A DNA stretch of 64,000 bases from Pholis gunnellus (GCA_910591455.2 OU342807.1:14810594-14874593), one strand, 5' to 3'; positions 36,769 through 48,800 are shown, numbered from the stretch's first letter. Notes: generated from the letters alone by a model not told the origin. Program-made: numbers and translations.

Positions 36769-37710
36769 ATTTGCGCCTGTGCACCTGCCTGATATGTTTT
36801 GTGCGTGAGTGTGATGTACAATCTAGTAAATTGAAGCAACGTGAGGATTGGAGTATCGATGGATCAATAAATTGATATACTGCGTTGGTTATGAGCCCTG
36901 TCAGAGGGTGTTTGTCATCGTTTTGTGGACTGCATTTATGGTATTTTTGTCTCCATCCAATATATCTTTTCCCATTGGATGCAATTAACATTTACTGACA
37001 TTCTGATGAACACTTTTCTATAATCCTGTGCGATTTCATAATCAGTGAGGCTTACTGGACATTAATATATTATTTCCCAACTGTTAAAGAGTCCCTCAAC
37101 TGGCCCTGGAATGTTTGTTACATGATTTGATCATTTTCACTGTAATTATATCCAAACATTTACAAATTCATTCACTTTTCTTTGCATTTTCTAGACCACC
37201 ATCACATTCCAAGGTGAGTACATGTCAAAACTGTCTTACCTGTCAACACGTATGCACGCACGCACGCACACAAAAAATAGCATGCTCGAAAACCCCCCGA
37301 CTTTATTAAGCAAGTGCTCCAACTTGTGAAAGTGATGTTTTTAATTATCTCAGTGCAGAGGGCTCGGCCACAGATTAGAATCAGTCTGTAACCATCGGCG
37401 ACAGCAAATCAGAAAGAAGCACCGGTCATTGATGTGACAGGTCTCCTGCCAGAGGGGGCAGTGCGGCCAGATTTACCCCCTCACTCTGACAACTGTAAAA
37501 GGTATTGCACATATTGTTATAATGAGGACCAAACTGCCAGTCCTCTGTGCCCTTCACTCTGCATGGGGAGAGGAGAGGGAAATGAATGCACATGAGGGGA
37601 GATGGATAGGTACTGTAGGTAGTATAGAGGGGGGGGGGGATATGATCATAAATAAAGGAACTGAAAGATGCAAGAAAGGCTAAAGGCACTTACATAGTCT
37701 GTAGACTCGA

Positions 37711-37898
37711 AGCTTAGCATAGCATAAAGACTGGAAACAGCCTGGCTTGTGTTTAGATGCTGGACAGAGCCAACCAGTCTTTACGCTAATCTAATCAGCT
37801 GACTGTAGACTTATATTTATTTGAAAAGACACGAGTGGTAATAATCTTCTCATATCCTTTCTAGATAGGATGCGAATAAGTGTGTTCGTCAAAACATC
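37711..37898 (+). repeat. Fish interspersed repeat with fold-back arms
   Basis: Left arm AGCATAAAGACTGG (37721-37734) pairs with CCAGTCTTTACGCT (37774-37787) at 13 of 14 bases over a 39-base loop. The tail ATCTTCTCATATCCTTTC followed by TGCGAATAAGTGTGTT resembles a common teleost repeat ending in GCAAGAAAGCGAATAAGCG-like sequence. Related tails occur at 41665-41793 and 56117-56203. Confidence 0.55.
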
Positions 37899-38477
37899 AA
37901 CATTTTGCTTTAGCATTAAAAAGTCAAACCAGAATAAGGGATAAATTGACATTTTATCTCGGATCGGATCACCAGAAAAGGAGAAAAGGGAGCAAATTTA
38001 ACTTTACAAAAACCCTGATCATGCTTTTTTGTTGCTCATACCAAATGCCGATCAATGTAAATCCATATTGGCCAATACAGATCGTTTTTGCTGTTTATTT
38101 TGGCAGCTGGTCTACAAGCCTCTGGACAAATCTATTTATTTTTGGTCTAAAAAATCAGTGCAAACCATCAAAAATTCACAATGTGATCCTTTTACTTGTT
38201 TGTTATTCATGTGATCAGGACACAAAAGATTGTGTTTCTATTGAATAAAAGCTTCTTGGTATTAGTAGTTTGTAAGCAGCTTAGAGCTAGTGTTAGGAAG
38301 TTAATAATGTCAGTGGTTTGTTTTGGTGCTGCGAGCGTTACTAGCTCTCTTCCACTCCAACTTCAACAGAGATTTGTTTTCACAGTGTGGCATTATCAGG
38401 GATCGGCTACTAGAAAGCATTTTTGCCGATGTCCTTATCGCATATTTTTACTGAATGTCGGCCAAAATTAATTGTCA
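37899..38477. other. Unassigned sequence
   Basis: AT-rich, with a 122-codon plus-strand frame (37880-38248) that shows no domain. No repeat recognised. Confidence 0.4.
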
Positions 38478-41313
38478 TTAAAGCTGCAAGCAGCATTGAC
38501 CGGGCCCTCGCACATTCACGCACGTCGAGGGTACTGGCAGGACTCTGGAGGACGCTGCCGTGCGTTTCTTTGACCATCAAACACTGCGTGCATGAGTTAG
38601 ATGATATTTCCTGCGTCGACCAGCAGCGTAACAAGATCGCGTTGACAGGTCTTAAGCCTCAAATGTGTTGAGGGTACCTCCAATACAATCATAAATGAAA
38701 GCCTGTTAAGATCATCAAGAAAATGAATGTGCGTGAATGCGCTTCAGGGTTAGTAACATAACAGACTGTCAGTTTACTGGGATGGGGTTCAACTCCCTGC
38801 AGTGTCCTGCTGATTGGATTTGGACTTAGATGAAAGTTAACAAAACAGTAGAATCATGTGCTATTACATGAACACATTAATTTAACACTGTTTTCATTTT
38901 AAGCTCTTCTGCAACATAAGATTGTAGTCTGAAGCATTCACTCTGACATTTAACCTGATTCTCAAGTAGAAGCTCTGGACAGATCATTTATACTAATGTC
39001 GACTGACATGGTTTGAAAACCCACTGTTATCTAACTTTTGCTCTCCAAGCATCTTAGTTTGCACATATTTAGATCAGAGAAGTCTTTTTCTCATGGTGTG
39101 CCCACAAACCCTTTTAATAAGTTCAGTGTTTGGGCCGCTGTATTTATAGAATCCAGCTTACGTCCGTGCTTATCAGTAGGGGGCGCTATGACTATGAGTT
39201 AATATTGAAATGCAGAAGTCCTAGAGTCATGACAGTCATCAAGCATGTCAAGTTTGGGACAGTTTTGACAAAGTACAGTCCAGTTACAACAGCTTGATGG
39301 ATAATGGTGAACCATGTAAAATGGCTGCCACACCAAATCCACGTCGTTTGATGAAACCTAAAGGTTTTAGTAACTTTTAATCACTAAGGTCTTGAGATAG
39401 TTCTGACCAAATTCTAAGTTGATCTGATTAATTCCCTAGGAGGAGTTCGTTAAAGTAGAGCGCCTGGAAATTGCACAAACGACACTATAAATTCATACAA
39501 AATTCAAAATGGCTGACTTCTGGTTGGGTTTAGAGCTTAGACCCCTAAGACCTTTTTTTAAGTCTATATGTGATACACCTACTTCCCAAATTTTATACAT
39601 CTAGGTGAGACGTACTGCGAGGGCTGCATCGGCGAAATATTGTAGGGGGCGCTATTGAGCCGACTTGCCACTCTGACACATTAAAGTCACATCAGATAAC
39701 TACATTCATGATTTTAAATGTGTTTGACAAGTTTTGTTATGTTTTGATCATTTTTAGCCCCTCAAAAACACCTTCATTTTTCATGGCGAAGAATGCGTTG
39801 CCACGGCAACAGCTTTTCACGAAACAACAAGTTTTGAGTAACTTTTCATCACAAAGGTCTTTAGATTGTACTGACCAATTTTGAAGTTGATTCGATTATT
39901 TCCCTAGGAGGAGTTCGTTAAAGTGCAGCGCCTGGAAATGACAAAAACGACACTAGAAATTCAAAATAAATTCAAAATGGGTGACTTCCGGTTGGGTTTA
40001 GAGCATGGTCCCAAGAGACTTTTATTTAAGTCCACATGTTATACATGTGCCCACCAAATTTTGTAAGTCTATGTGAAACGTAGTGCGAGGGCTGCTTCGT
40101 CGAAATGTTGTAGGGGGCGCTATTGAGCCGATTTGCCACTCTGAATGAATAAAATCATATTATATAACTACATTTTGGGCTTGTAATCTGCGTGCCGAGT
40201 TTGCTTATGTTTCGAGCTTTTTAAGCCTCTCAAAACGACCTTCGTTTTTCACGGCGAAGACTGCGTCGCCACGGCAACGGCGTTTGACGAAACATCAAAA
40301 GCTTCATGAACTGGCATTATGAACTTCTTACATTTGTGTGGAAGTAGTTTGATGTTGATCTGATTTACCTACTAAGAGAAACAAGGCAAAGTATAAAGTC
40401 TTTAACTTACTGTTACCAGTAGGTGGCGCTATGACTATGATTAAAAATTGGCCTGCAGATGTCTTCAGGCCTGGAGTCTAATCAAACATGTGAAATCTGG
40501 TAAAGATCTGATGATGTGGAGTCGAGTTACATCAGTTTATTCGTTCATGGCGAAGGATCGAAATTCGCCGAGCCGCTACGTCGCCGCCCTTCGACAACTT
40601 CTTACAATCTTCACAATGAAGCATGATCAAGGTCTTAAGGCTTTCCTGGCAACATTTGAGAGGGATCTGATTAATCTGTGAGGAGCAGGATGTCAAAGTA
40701 CAAAACGTACAACTTCCAGTTGCCAATAGGTGGCGCTCTTGCTATGATTCAAAATTTTCATATAGATGTGTTCTGAGTCAGGATGATATGACATATGAGA
40801 GATTTGGAGCAGATTAGACAATGTACGGCCGAGTTACAACAACTTCCTTTTTCATGGCGAATGGTGTTTTTTTGATGCCACGCCACGGATACATAGTACG
40901 ATAACTTTTTGATCTTTGAGTATCATTTCACTGCCAAGGTCTCAAGAGCATACTGACCAAGTCTGAAGTCGATCGGGTTCAATCTCTAGGAGGAGTTTGT
41001 TAAAGTATGATGCCTTGAAACGGTCCAAAAACGTCATACACTTCAAAATGGCCGACTTCCTGTTTGGTTTAGTGAAAAATTCCAAGAGGATTTTTTGTAC
41101 GCCCCATCACGTTCCACATACCTACCAAATTTCATACAGCTCGGTGAAACCCAATGTTGGGGCTACTCAATAGGGGGCGCTAGCGAGCCAATATTTCATA
41201 ACGCAGCTGGACACCCCAATCAGACTGCAATTTTCACAAATTCTGGCTTGCGTGCAAAATTTCAAAATGTTGCCAGAATCCCAAGCACCTCCTTTTTGCG
41301 ACAAAAGAGTAAA

Positions 41314-41346
<33 letters not shown>

Positions 41347-41404
41347 CATTACGATTACAATAGGTCCTCCGCTCCGACTACGTCGGTGCTCGGGCCCTAA
41401 TTAA
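38478..41404. mobile_element. About 2.9-kb modular repeat element of alternating units
   Basis: Left end ATTAAAGCTGCAAGCAGC with GACCGGGCCCTCGCAC close by; right end GTCGGTGCTCGGGCCCTAAT, so both ends carry GGGCCC beside a GCAC word in inverse orientation. The interior alternates two diverged modules. Module A (about 39350-39660, 39825-40125, 40915-41175) has CTAGGAGGAGTTCGTTAAAG, then CCTGGAAA, then GGGTTTAG, then ACCAAATTT-like, and ends TAGGGGGCGCTATTGAGCC. Module B (about 39175-39340, 40420-40560, 40725-40860) has TAGGTGGCGCTATGACTATG, then GAGTTACAACAGCTT-like, then TTCATGGCGAA. GCCACGGCAAC recurs at 39800 and 40270. No transposase frame is visible. I recognise this as a common fish repeat but cannot name its superfamily. 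Confidence 0.75.
41314..41345. repeat. (AAT)n microsatellite inside the modular element
   Basis: About eleven AAT units, about 60 bp before the right end of the element. In copies I remember the same position is AAT-rich, so it may be part of the family's design. It causes a poly-Asn or poly-Ile chance peptide. Confidence 0.95.
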
Positions 41405-41664
41405 AACTTTACTTCACACTATAATGGTAAAACTAATTAATCTGCAGTTTACATGCGTGCAGAACCGTGAAGGGAGATGCGTACGGATCACAGATTGACA
41501 AAGGTCCGTTACACCACGAGCTTACAATAAAGAATAGAATGAACAGCAAACCTGGCTCTTTTTATTTACAGTTTTTTTATAAAGGTTTTACAAATGATAT
41601 AAAGTACAAGTGAGCTTAAGTCACTGGTAGTCCTGATTTTGTTCTCTTTTAAACAGACATGCTA

Positions 41665-41793
41665 GTTGGTTTGCAGTCTTTATGCTAAGCTAGCCAGCTG
41701 TAGCATCATGTTGACTTGACATACACAAGAGTTGTATCAATCTACTCTAAATCTCTGCAAGAAAGCAAATTTCCCAAAATGTTGAGTTATTCC
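41665..41793 (+). repeat. Fish interspersed repeat, partial copy
   Basis: Contains GCAGTCTTTATGCTAAGCTA and ends with CTGCAAGAAAGCAAATTTCCC then AAAATGTTGAGTTATTCC, the same tail family as 37711-37898 and 56117-56203. Confidence 0.6.
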
Positions 41794-43272
41794 TCAAAGT
41801 GAGTGAGTCCGACCCTTTCGATCAATAAACAGTATGCTTAATGTCATGATTTGGTGGAGTTGCACACATCAACACAAGCAGGCGAGTGTTAACAAGTTCT
41901 ACTGTTACGTTATCATGTAAAACACTGTTTGGAATATCAATAAGCAATTTAGAATGCATTTGTGCCTCCACAGCCTAAATTGGCACAGGGACAGAATCAG
42001 CATGAACACAAAACTAAAGCAAAACATCAACACATGATTCCCACTGATGAAACCCTGAAACGAATGAATACATTTGTAAATGCATGTCCAGTGCAAACTG
42101 CTCAGCTAGCAGTCACTGCTGACATTTTAGTTGAGGGAGAATTCGGGAGCGACACACTGTAGCTCTCAAACTGCACAATATGTACAGCCAAACTTCTTAC
42201 AGACCGTTTTTAGATATCATTCATGTCTATAGCTGGCAATCTCAGGGGTGTGATAATGAGCCATGAGCACAAAGCAGGTCTCGCTGAACTGAAGTAATGT
42301 TGGGGGAGAACCTCGCAGACGGTGCAAAAACACCTTTTACTGTCATTTTAGATTAAAAAAGAAAAAAAGGTTGCCCTTTGGTTGTCGTCCAATTTGTCCC
42401 AGTACCTGTTGTTGAAAAAAAGTCTTGTTTTTTCTTTTCTTTTCCTTGTCTTGATTTTCGGCAAATCATTTTCTTTTTTGTTGGAGATTCTGTTCTGATC
42501 ACTTTAAAATGCTTCAGCTGAAATAACAAAATGTACTAGCATAATAGTCCTCTGTATTGACTCCAACCCAATTTATTACGAGAGGGTTCCAAGCCCCCGT
42601 GATTTCCTATCGACCATCAGGGGACTCTGCTTGTGTGTGCATTTTAGTCTTTATTCTTATGTTTATGGAGTTGTGATTATTATGGACCATTCTTATCAAG
42701 GCTTCCTCAAATACTCTGTATGCTGAATCATGCTATGTAAGGCACACAATCAAGCAACAATATTGAAATCAAATAAGACAGCTGGTAATATTTTGGCTAT
42801 TTTCTTTTAAAATGTGCATTAGCAGGCTCATTTTAAATGTGAGTGAGCCTGAGAGCCCTGCTCTATTCATTCAACATTATTCAAATTGGCAGATAGTTTT
42901 TCACAGCTCAAGTCTATTTAAAATACATAGTAATGCAAGTGTCTGCATTTTGGTTTGGGGGCTAGTACAAGATACAGGAAGGGAGGAAGTCTTTTTTTTT
43001 TTGCTCGTGCATCGGTTCATGCAAGATAACAAATTAAAATGTAATTTCCTCTAATATTCTTTTGGCTAAGCAGAGAATGTATACACCGTCAGTAGCTGAA
43101 TCCCTTGTTTTGTCTCTGGTTTTAAACCACATACCAAAAGGCCTCACAAAGCAGCACATCGTGATTACTGACAAACTGTTGGAGCATATGAATGTATTGT
43201 GTAATGTAAAAATAAGAACATGAATTTGGTTGATGAAGTCTATCGCGCTGTATAGACACAGTACTATTTTCA
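41794..43272. other. Unassigned non-coding sequence
   Basis: No gene or repeat recognised, apart from T-rich and A-rich runs at 42355-42480 and a T11 run near 42992. Confidence 0.45.
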
Positions 43273-43790
43273 GCTAAATGGTAATGTCAGCATGCTATCA
43301 TGCTCATAATGACAATGTTAATGGTAATTTAGCATGTTCACCATTGTAGCATGCTTGTATGCTAACATTTGCTAATTGACACTATATGAAGTATAACTAT
43401 TGTGATATACTAATTACACTTTTTACCCTGAGGGTTGTGCTAGATAGAAACACATTTTTTTTAGGAACCATACATGTCTGCACCAAATTTCATTTCAAAC
43501 CATCTAATGGCTGTCAAGACATTTCCCTCCAAGCCATAATGATCAACCTCATGGTGGCACTATAAGTAAGGGGATACGTGATGTTATTAGAAATAGCAAA
43601 GGTTCAATTGTTCATGCAGTCTCCATCATTCATCATAGTTTGCGTTGACCAAATGAACACTGTTCTGTACCGGTGTTGTCTGTATTTCATGGCAATCCAT
43701 CAAATAGTTCTCAAGATATTTCAGTCTGGACCAAAGTGTTGGCTGACTGCCTGACAATCGAGCTTTGGCAGTAACACGGATAAGAAAGGC
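43273..43790 (+). repeat. Fish interspersed repeat (AGCATGCTAACATTTGC type), copy 1
   Basis: Begins near AATGGTAATGTCAGCATGCT and passes TAGCATGCTTGTATGCTAAC and TTTGCTAATTGACAC. It then has two successive units: CACCAAATTTCATTTCAAAC with GGCTGTCAAGACATTTCCC (43480-43560), and ATTTCATGGCAATCCATC with AGTTCTCAAGATATTTCAGT (43682-43730). It ends near CTGACTGCCTGACAAT. I recognise the chain as a widespread teleost repeat. Its second copy here is at 62308-62790, same strand. Confidence 0.7.
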
Positions 43791-44357
43791 TACAGTGCAG
43801 CAGTTAACTCTCAGAAATTGAGTTTCCCTGAACAGACCAATGAGGATTTACCTTCATGTTGAGAGTCCCTGTCCTCAACTGTACTATCACACGTTGAACA
43901 AATCAGTTTAAAAATAGCACCGACTAAATGCTCACTGTGATGGATTCTTTTATTATTCTAAAGCAACTATGGCCTGGTTCTTGACCTCTAAATCATTGCA
44001 AACATCTTACATATTTTAGAATTTCAAATTGATCTAGTGTGATATGCACACTACTGAGTCAATACTGTAAAAGCTTTGTATTGAGGAGAAAGAATTGAAT
44101 CATCGTCCTGTGATGGAGCCAGACAAACTCCACAATCAATGCCGCTGTACAGGTTGATGTAAGTTAACTTGCAAAACTGAAATCAACCTTTTTGTTCATA
44201 TGACGTGACAAACATTACATTAACTGCTTCTAGTAACAGTAACGGCTGCTGCTAATGCTTCTGTGCTATATGAAAATGAAGTTAGTGAGACGCCAGTCAC
44301 TACGGATTGATTAGAAGAAACACAAAAAATGGCTAACTTGAACACAATTTCAGACTC
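43791..44357. other. Unassigned sequence
   Basis: No motif recognised. It separates two repeats. Confidence 0.4.
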
Positions 44358-45418
44358 GGGGTGTAATAATACACCGATCTGGATCAAGATAATATCAAAT
44401 AGGAACGGGCATTTTAAGCAAAAATACCTGAGCTTGAGCTTAAAGATGTCCAGTTGAGGGAAAAAAAAGAATCGTGGAGTACATTTTGGGATGAATTTGG
44501 GACGAGAGTTGAAAGAATAGTACCATGCTGATGTTACAATGAACGGCGATGAAAATGACTGCACATTTTGTGTAGCACACTGTTCTTGTTAAACATAAAC
44601 CGGCACACTCTGACCTCACGCCAGCCGCAAGGGCAACTGGGACTTTAACCCCAGGCAACGAGGTAACATTGCTGTTATTAGGGTCAACGTTGGTCTGTTT
44701 GATGTTGATGGTAACATTACAGTTTAAGCAAGCTTACGTTAACTATGAGGAGACGGCTCAAATCACGCTAGTAATGTTAACCACTTATTTACTTGCTCCT
44801 CTTCATGCCCCATGCGGGTATTAAGGCTGCTATGAGATCTCTCCGTCGCATTTTTTCCTTGGCCAAGTGCTTTGCCTCTCCCCATGACGAGTGCATCTTG
44901 TCCAGCAGCTCCTCCGACTTTAAGACGCTCCAGCTAGCAGGGCTAACTTTTTGTGTCACTATGCTAAATATTATTTTATTGTTTTACCAAATGATGCTTT
45001 CAGCACATACAAAATGATTTAACTTAGCTGGGTTGTTAATGTCAAAATCAAAACAAACCTGCACATTATTAATACAAAACCAATTAAATTACCTTTTGAA
45101 ACAAGTATGTCTCACTTTGAATGTTTTAAAGGTGCAAGATCCGAGATCGGGAGCATTTCTATTGCCTCTCAACGGTTCTCAAAATGTCGACAGCAAGCCA
45201 GCGGCTCATAGCAGAGTCCAATAATACATTTGTCAAATCGTATTTTAGTTGCTATAAATGTGACTAATTGTTTTAGAAGGGCATAATATATCACCTCATA
45301 TTGACCTCAGACACCTGAATTGAACTGAAATGGTATCGTTCATGGCTCACTTTGTGATATCGGCAGCCAACGAATTGATATAATATTGTATTATGAGGAA
45401 ACTTATGAATGACACCAC
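44358..45418. mobile_element. Candidate 1.06-kb MITE (GGGGTGTAATAAT type)
   Basis: Left end GGGGTGTAATAATACACCGA with GATCTGGATC next. Right end has ATATTGTATTATGAGG, then GAATGACACCACA, which pairs imperfectly with the inverse of the left end. Near the right end CATGGCTCACTTTGTGATAT is a phrase I associate with this kind of fish hAT-like element. No transposase frame. If real, termini are decayed and the pairing of the two ends is inference. Confidence 0.35.
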
Positions 45419-46387
45419 AATGTCGGACTGAATAGTGAAAAAGTGAAAATGAAATGCCAGTTCAGTCAAGTGCATGTCACACATTTACAGCGACTGATGT
45501 ATGTCTAAAAATGAAATGTTCTGCCACAAAAGTGAAATGTTCAGTACATAGAAATGTATTCAATAGGCCATGATACAATAAAAGCATCACTGTGATGCTT
45601 TGCATTTCTACTAGTTACATGCAGCTTTGTTTGTGCTACATACATCTTTATTGTCGTGTGCTTTTGAAGCAGAACACAGGTCAATTGGAGCGCTCGACTC
45701 CAAAAGCAATTTTGTATGTTTCATGCCGTGCAATAAACCATCTGAGAAGTGAGCTCACAAACTGTCTCAAGGCAGATAATCAAACCACAAGGTCAGCGAG
45801 CCGGTTTCATGCTCGACTCCATAAGTATTTGTCAATGGCTCTTCATTAGCACACGGCTGGAAACAGACCGAGATCTGATGTTTACTGCGACTTCTAAGGT
45901 CACAGACTCCACTTGACGGGTTGAGCTAATGCTTCTTCTTCGTCTCTTGCCTCATTATTGCCTCATCTTTCCCGACCATTTTACTTCTGTTCTATGTTTA
46001 AAACATCAGCCGTTTCCTCGATGCGTCCTCATCTCTCTCTTCCGTTTTGCTCTTGCAGTAGTGTGTAGACTTTGATGTGGGCTGACAATGTGACTTATGC
46101 CTCTGCTAAATTTAATCATATTAGCTAGTTAACCATGCCACCACCGTGTGACCCACTGACAAAAAAAAAGCTCCTTCTGCTCTCGCTCTCTCTCTCCCTC
46201 CCTCTCTCTTTTTGTCTATGGTAATCTGGCCTTGGGACTGAGGGGGAGCAGAGAGCACAGTGCTTTTGGGAGATACAGTCCGAGCGTGTGTGTCTAAATG
46301 TGTGTGTGTGTGTGTGCGCAAGAGACAGAAGAGAAAGAATAATTAAAAGTGATTTTTTCAATTGCAGCATTGCTTATGAACTATTAC
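45419..46387. other. Unassigned sequence with short microsatellites
   Basis: A CT-rich patch lies at 46180-46210 and a TG9 run at 46299-46316. No gene or transposon was recognised. Confidence 0.45.
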
Positions 46388-47211
46388 CAGTGGCCGGTTG
46401 CACAAAACACCCTCAATTTTCTCCTTAATTACGACACTTAAGGTTTAATCTGTCTAAGCTAAGGGAATAACTTTGGGGTGCTACACAGAATCCCTTAAAA
46501 AGGAAAAACATTAAGGCCTTTATTTCATAGAAAGAGAGCAGTACAATTCTACAGTTTCCATGAAGACCGTCTGTTTCCTTGCACTGTGATACCTGATATC
46601 GCCCCCCCCCCCCCCCCCCCCCCCCCCCAAAAAAATGGCAGAAGAACAGAAGATAAAAAATTCAAATAGGTCAGAGGACTGCAATAAACGAAAGCACATA
46701 CTCAAATGAAAATTTGATCCACATATAACGGAAAACAACTAATGTGGGAGGAAACGTTAACGGGCAAGCATTCAAGACGCCTACCAAGTCTATTACTGAC
46801 TGGAAAGATCCCACAGCATTAAAAAATCATGAATTGACTGCCGGTCAAATCTAAAGTGTAAAATCGATTGGGTTCTCCCGGTCGCAGAATAATCTTCTTT
46901 TCCAGTCGATTCATTTTCTTGACTTATTGCCGTAAACTCTGCCATATTGCGGTTAAATGGGAGTCAGAGGCACCTTGGGATTTTTTCCCTTACTTTGGTT
47001 TTTCGTGCAACAGTTCAACTAACTTCAAGGGATTCCTGAAAGTATGTATAATGCTTAAGTATTAGAGCAAGATATGGAGAAAATCATACATTTTATAAAT
47101 GAACATTTTACGGAAACCTTAAGGAGAAGACTAAAAGACGTTTTATTTTAAGGAAATCTCTTAAATTAAGTAAAAATCTTAATTTAAGGACTTTTGAGCA
47201 ACCGCCCCCTG
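46388..47211. mobile_element. MITE with CAGKGGCCGGTTGC-type inverted ends
   Basis: The first 24 bases (CAGTGGCCGGTTGCACAAAA and four more) match the reverse complement of the last 24 (CAGGGGGCGGTTGCTCAAAA and four more) at 19 of 24. Further in, both ends continue with CTTAA/TTAAG-rich sequence. CAG...CTG ends fit hAT-type elements. The 8 bases outside each end (ACTATTAC and ATATTTAT) are not identical, so no intact target-site duplication is claimed. The length is 824 bp, including a C27 run, and there is no transposase. Confidence 0.65.
46602..46628. repeat. C27 homopolymer
   Basis: Twenty-seven consecutive C followed by A7, inside the MITE. The longest homopolymer in the window, and its length should be treated as uncertain. 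Confidence 0.9.
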
Positions 47212-47698
47212 ATATTTATGACCTTATAATGCAATTACAAAGATGACTACCTTTTTTACTAAATATCTAATGTCTAAATGTAAATGTCCCCATATGTTTG
47301 TGAACATCATATCCTCTACAGTATTTGTTTTTACCTACTCTTACAGAAAGTGTGACTGAAATATCTCTAAAAGTGGATTGTATGTGGACATTGCTGTGTG
47401 GCCCAATATGCGACAGGGGCCCGGATGGCTACAGATGCCACCGAGCACTCTGGCATAGGCTGCCTCCTCCGCCTTTAAAGTCCACAAGGGAGAGTAAAAG
47501 ACCTGCATGAAGAGTTGACACTGGTATGTGTGTGAGTGTCTGGGAGTCTGCGTGTATATGTCAAAGTGAATGTAGGAGAAAGGACAAGATAGCCCTTGAT
47601 TACAGCTGATAGGTTTATTTGAGGAAGGTCAGGACGATTTGGGAGAAGAGCAAGACACGAGTAGCTGATGGGGATGATAGGAGAGTGATGGCGCAGTT

Positions 47699-47740
<42 letters not shown>

Positions 47741-48180
47741 GAAATGGAGACCGAGACGAAGACAGAGGGTTGTAAGCATGAAAAATCAGTACATGAAGCG
47801 CAAAGTGAATCTCATCAAAACGAAAATGAAGAGTGAGCATTTCAGCGCCTTCTTCCTCTGTATTGGTGTCGTCCTTCTACTGGTCTTGGAGATTGGACAT
47901 GCCCACTAGTGCTGAGTTGTCAGAAAGAGTCTGTCTGACAGCAGCGAATGCCCCCCACAGCTCACCAGAAGTGTCAATCTGGAGATGCTATATGTCAGAG
48001 GCACTGAATGATAGATGTGAAGGTCAAAAAATAGGCAAATGAATGACAGTTTGGAGAATAGATACCAAGATTATTACTTAGCATCGGGCACCTTTTGCTA
48101 CAAGAAAAAGTAATTGGCAGATGTGCCATTATCTGACTAGTTTTCTTTTTTTATCTCATTGAAATTTTTCTCCCATTCTG
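47212..48180. other. Unassigned sequence with a CA tract
   Basis: Other than the (CA)n at 47701-47739, no feature is recognised. Confidence 0.45.
47701..47739. repeat. (CA)19 microsatellite
   Basis: Perfect CA units over 39 bp. Confidence 0.96.
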
Positions 48181-48189
48181 CAATCAGAA

Positions 48190-48800
48190 TGTAACCAGGA
48201 GCAACCCTCAAGGCATGGTTGACACTTGTCCGCTCTGCTCTGCAATAGCTGCTGAATGGAGGAATGTCTTCATCCTCATCATATCATTACCCCGTTGGCC
48301 TAACAGCGAACAAGCTTGGATGGCAGTCTGCATTTGATTATTGCCTTGTCTGCCCCCCAGGCATTCTGTGTTTGATTACTCCTGCCTTTGCGGTTGGTCT
48401 TTGTCTGATTACATTTGCTGTTTGATTTCTTTCCCTGAAATCGCGGCCTCGCACAAGAACTGTTTTTGTTTTTGGGAGGGATTTGTCATGGAACCTTATC
48501 TATGTGTAAACATCTCTGTTTGGATGGGTTGTGATTATTGATAGCTTGCAGACTTGGTCCTGGTGTGATTACTTTTGCCTGGCAGGCCAGCGTTTAGAGT
48601 AATTGGTGCCCTCCAGAACCGGTGTTTATTTTTGTCAACATTCCAATTACATCAGACCAATCAGTGTGGTCACAGCCCAGTCGTCTCATCTCTACATATC
48701 AGCTGTGTCAACATCCGCTATCATCTCTGGCTGTCACACTGATTGTTACTCTATCACTCAATCTTTCAGTTGTTAATTACATTTGGATCCTACTGTGAGA
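48190..48800. promoter_or_regulatory. Candidate regulatory element with TGATTA cluster
   Basis: TGATTA occurs five times on the plus strand within 237 bp (48335, 48373, 48406, 48532, 48566), three of them continuing TGATTAC followed 3-5 bases later by TGCCT or TGCTG. By chance about 0.06 would be expected in that length on one strand. The region is free of recognised repeats and also has TAATTA/TTAATTAC words near 48775. The cluster may be homeodomain (PBX/HOX-type) binding sites or a decayed minisatellite. Function is inference. Confidence 0.25.

Larger units (their letters stand above)
35851..37710. other. Non-coding sequence with microsatellites
   Basis: Apart from the CA, TG and G11 (37629-37639) runs, no feature is seen. 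CACGCACGCACGCACA near 37254-37270 is a short CGCA tetranucleotide run. Confidence 0.45.

Noticed and set aside
38740..38810. tRNA-like GGGGTTCAACTCCC word resembling a B box
   Set aside because: No matching A box at the right distance and no cloverleaf can be drawn. It lies within the modular element.
39170..41180. Spaced repeats considered as a CRISPR array
   Set aside because: Units are hundreds of bases long and diverged, with no short identical repeats and unique spacers. The DNA is clearly vertebrate.
41095..41400. 101-codon frame with poly-Asn
   Set aside because: Lies entirely in the modular repeat element, and the Asn run is the AAT microsatellite.
47619..47909. 96-codon frame through a CA tract
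   Set aside because: The His/Thr run is the microsatellite, and the rest is featureless.
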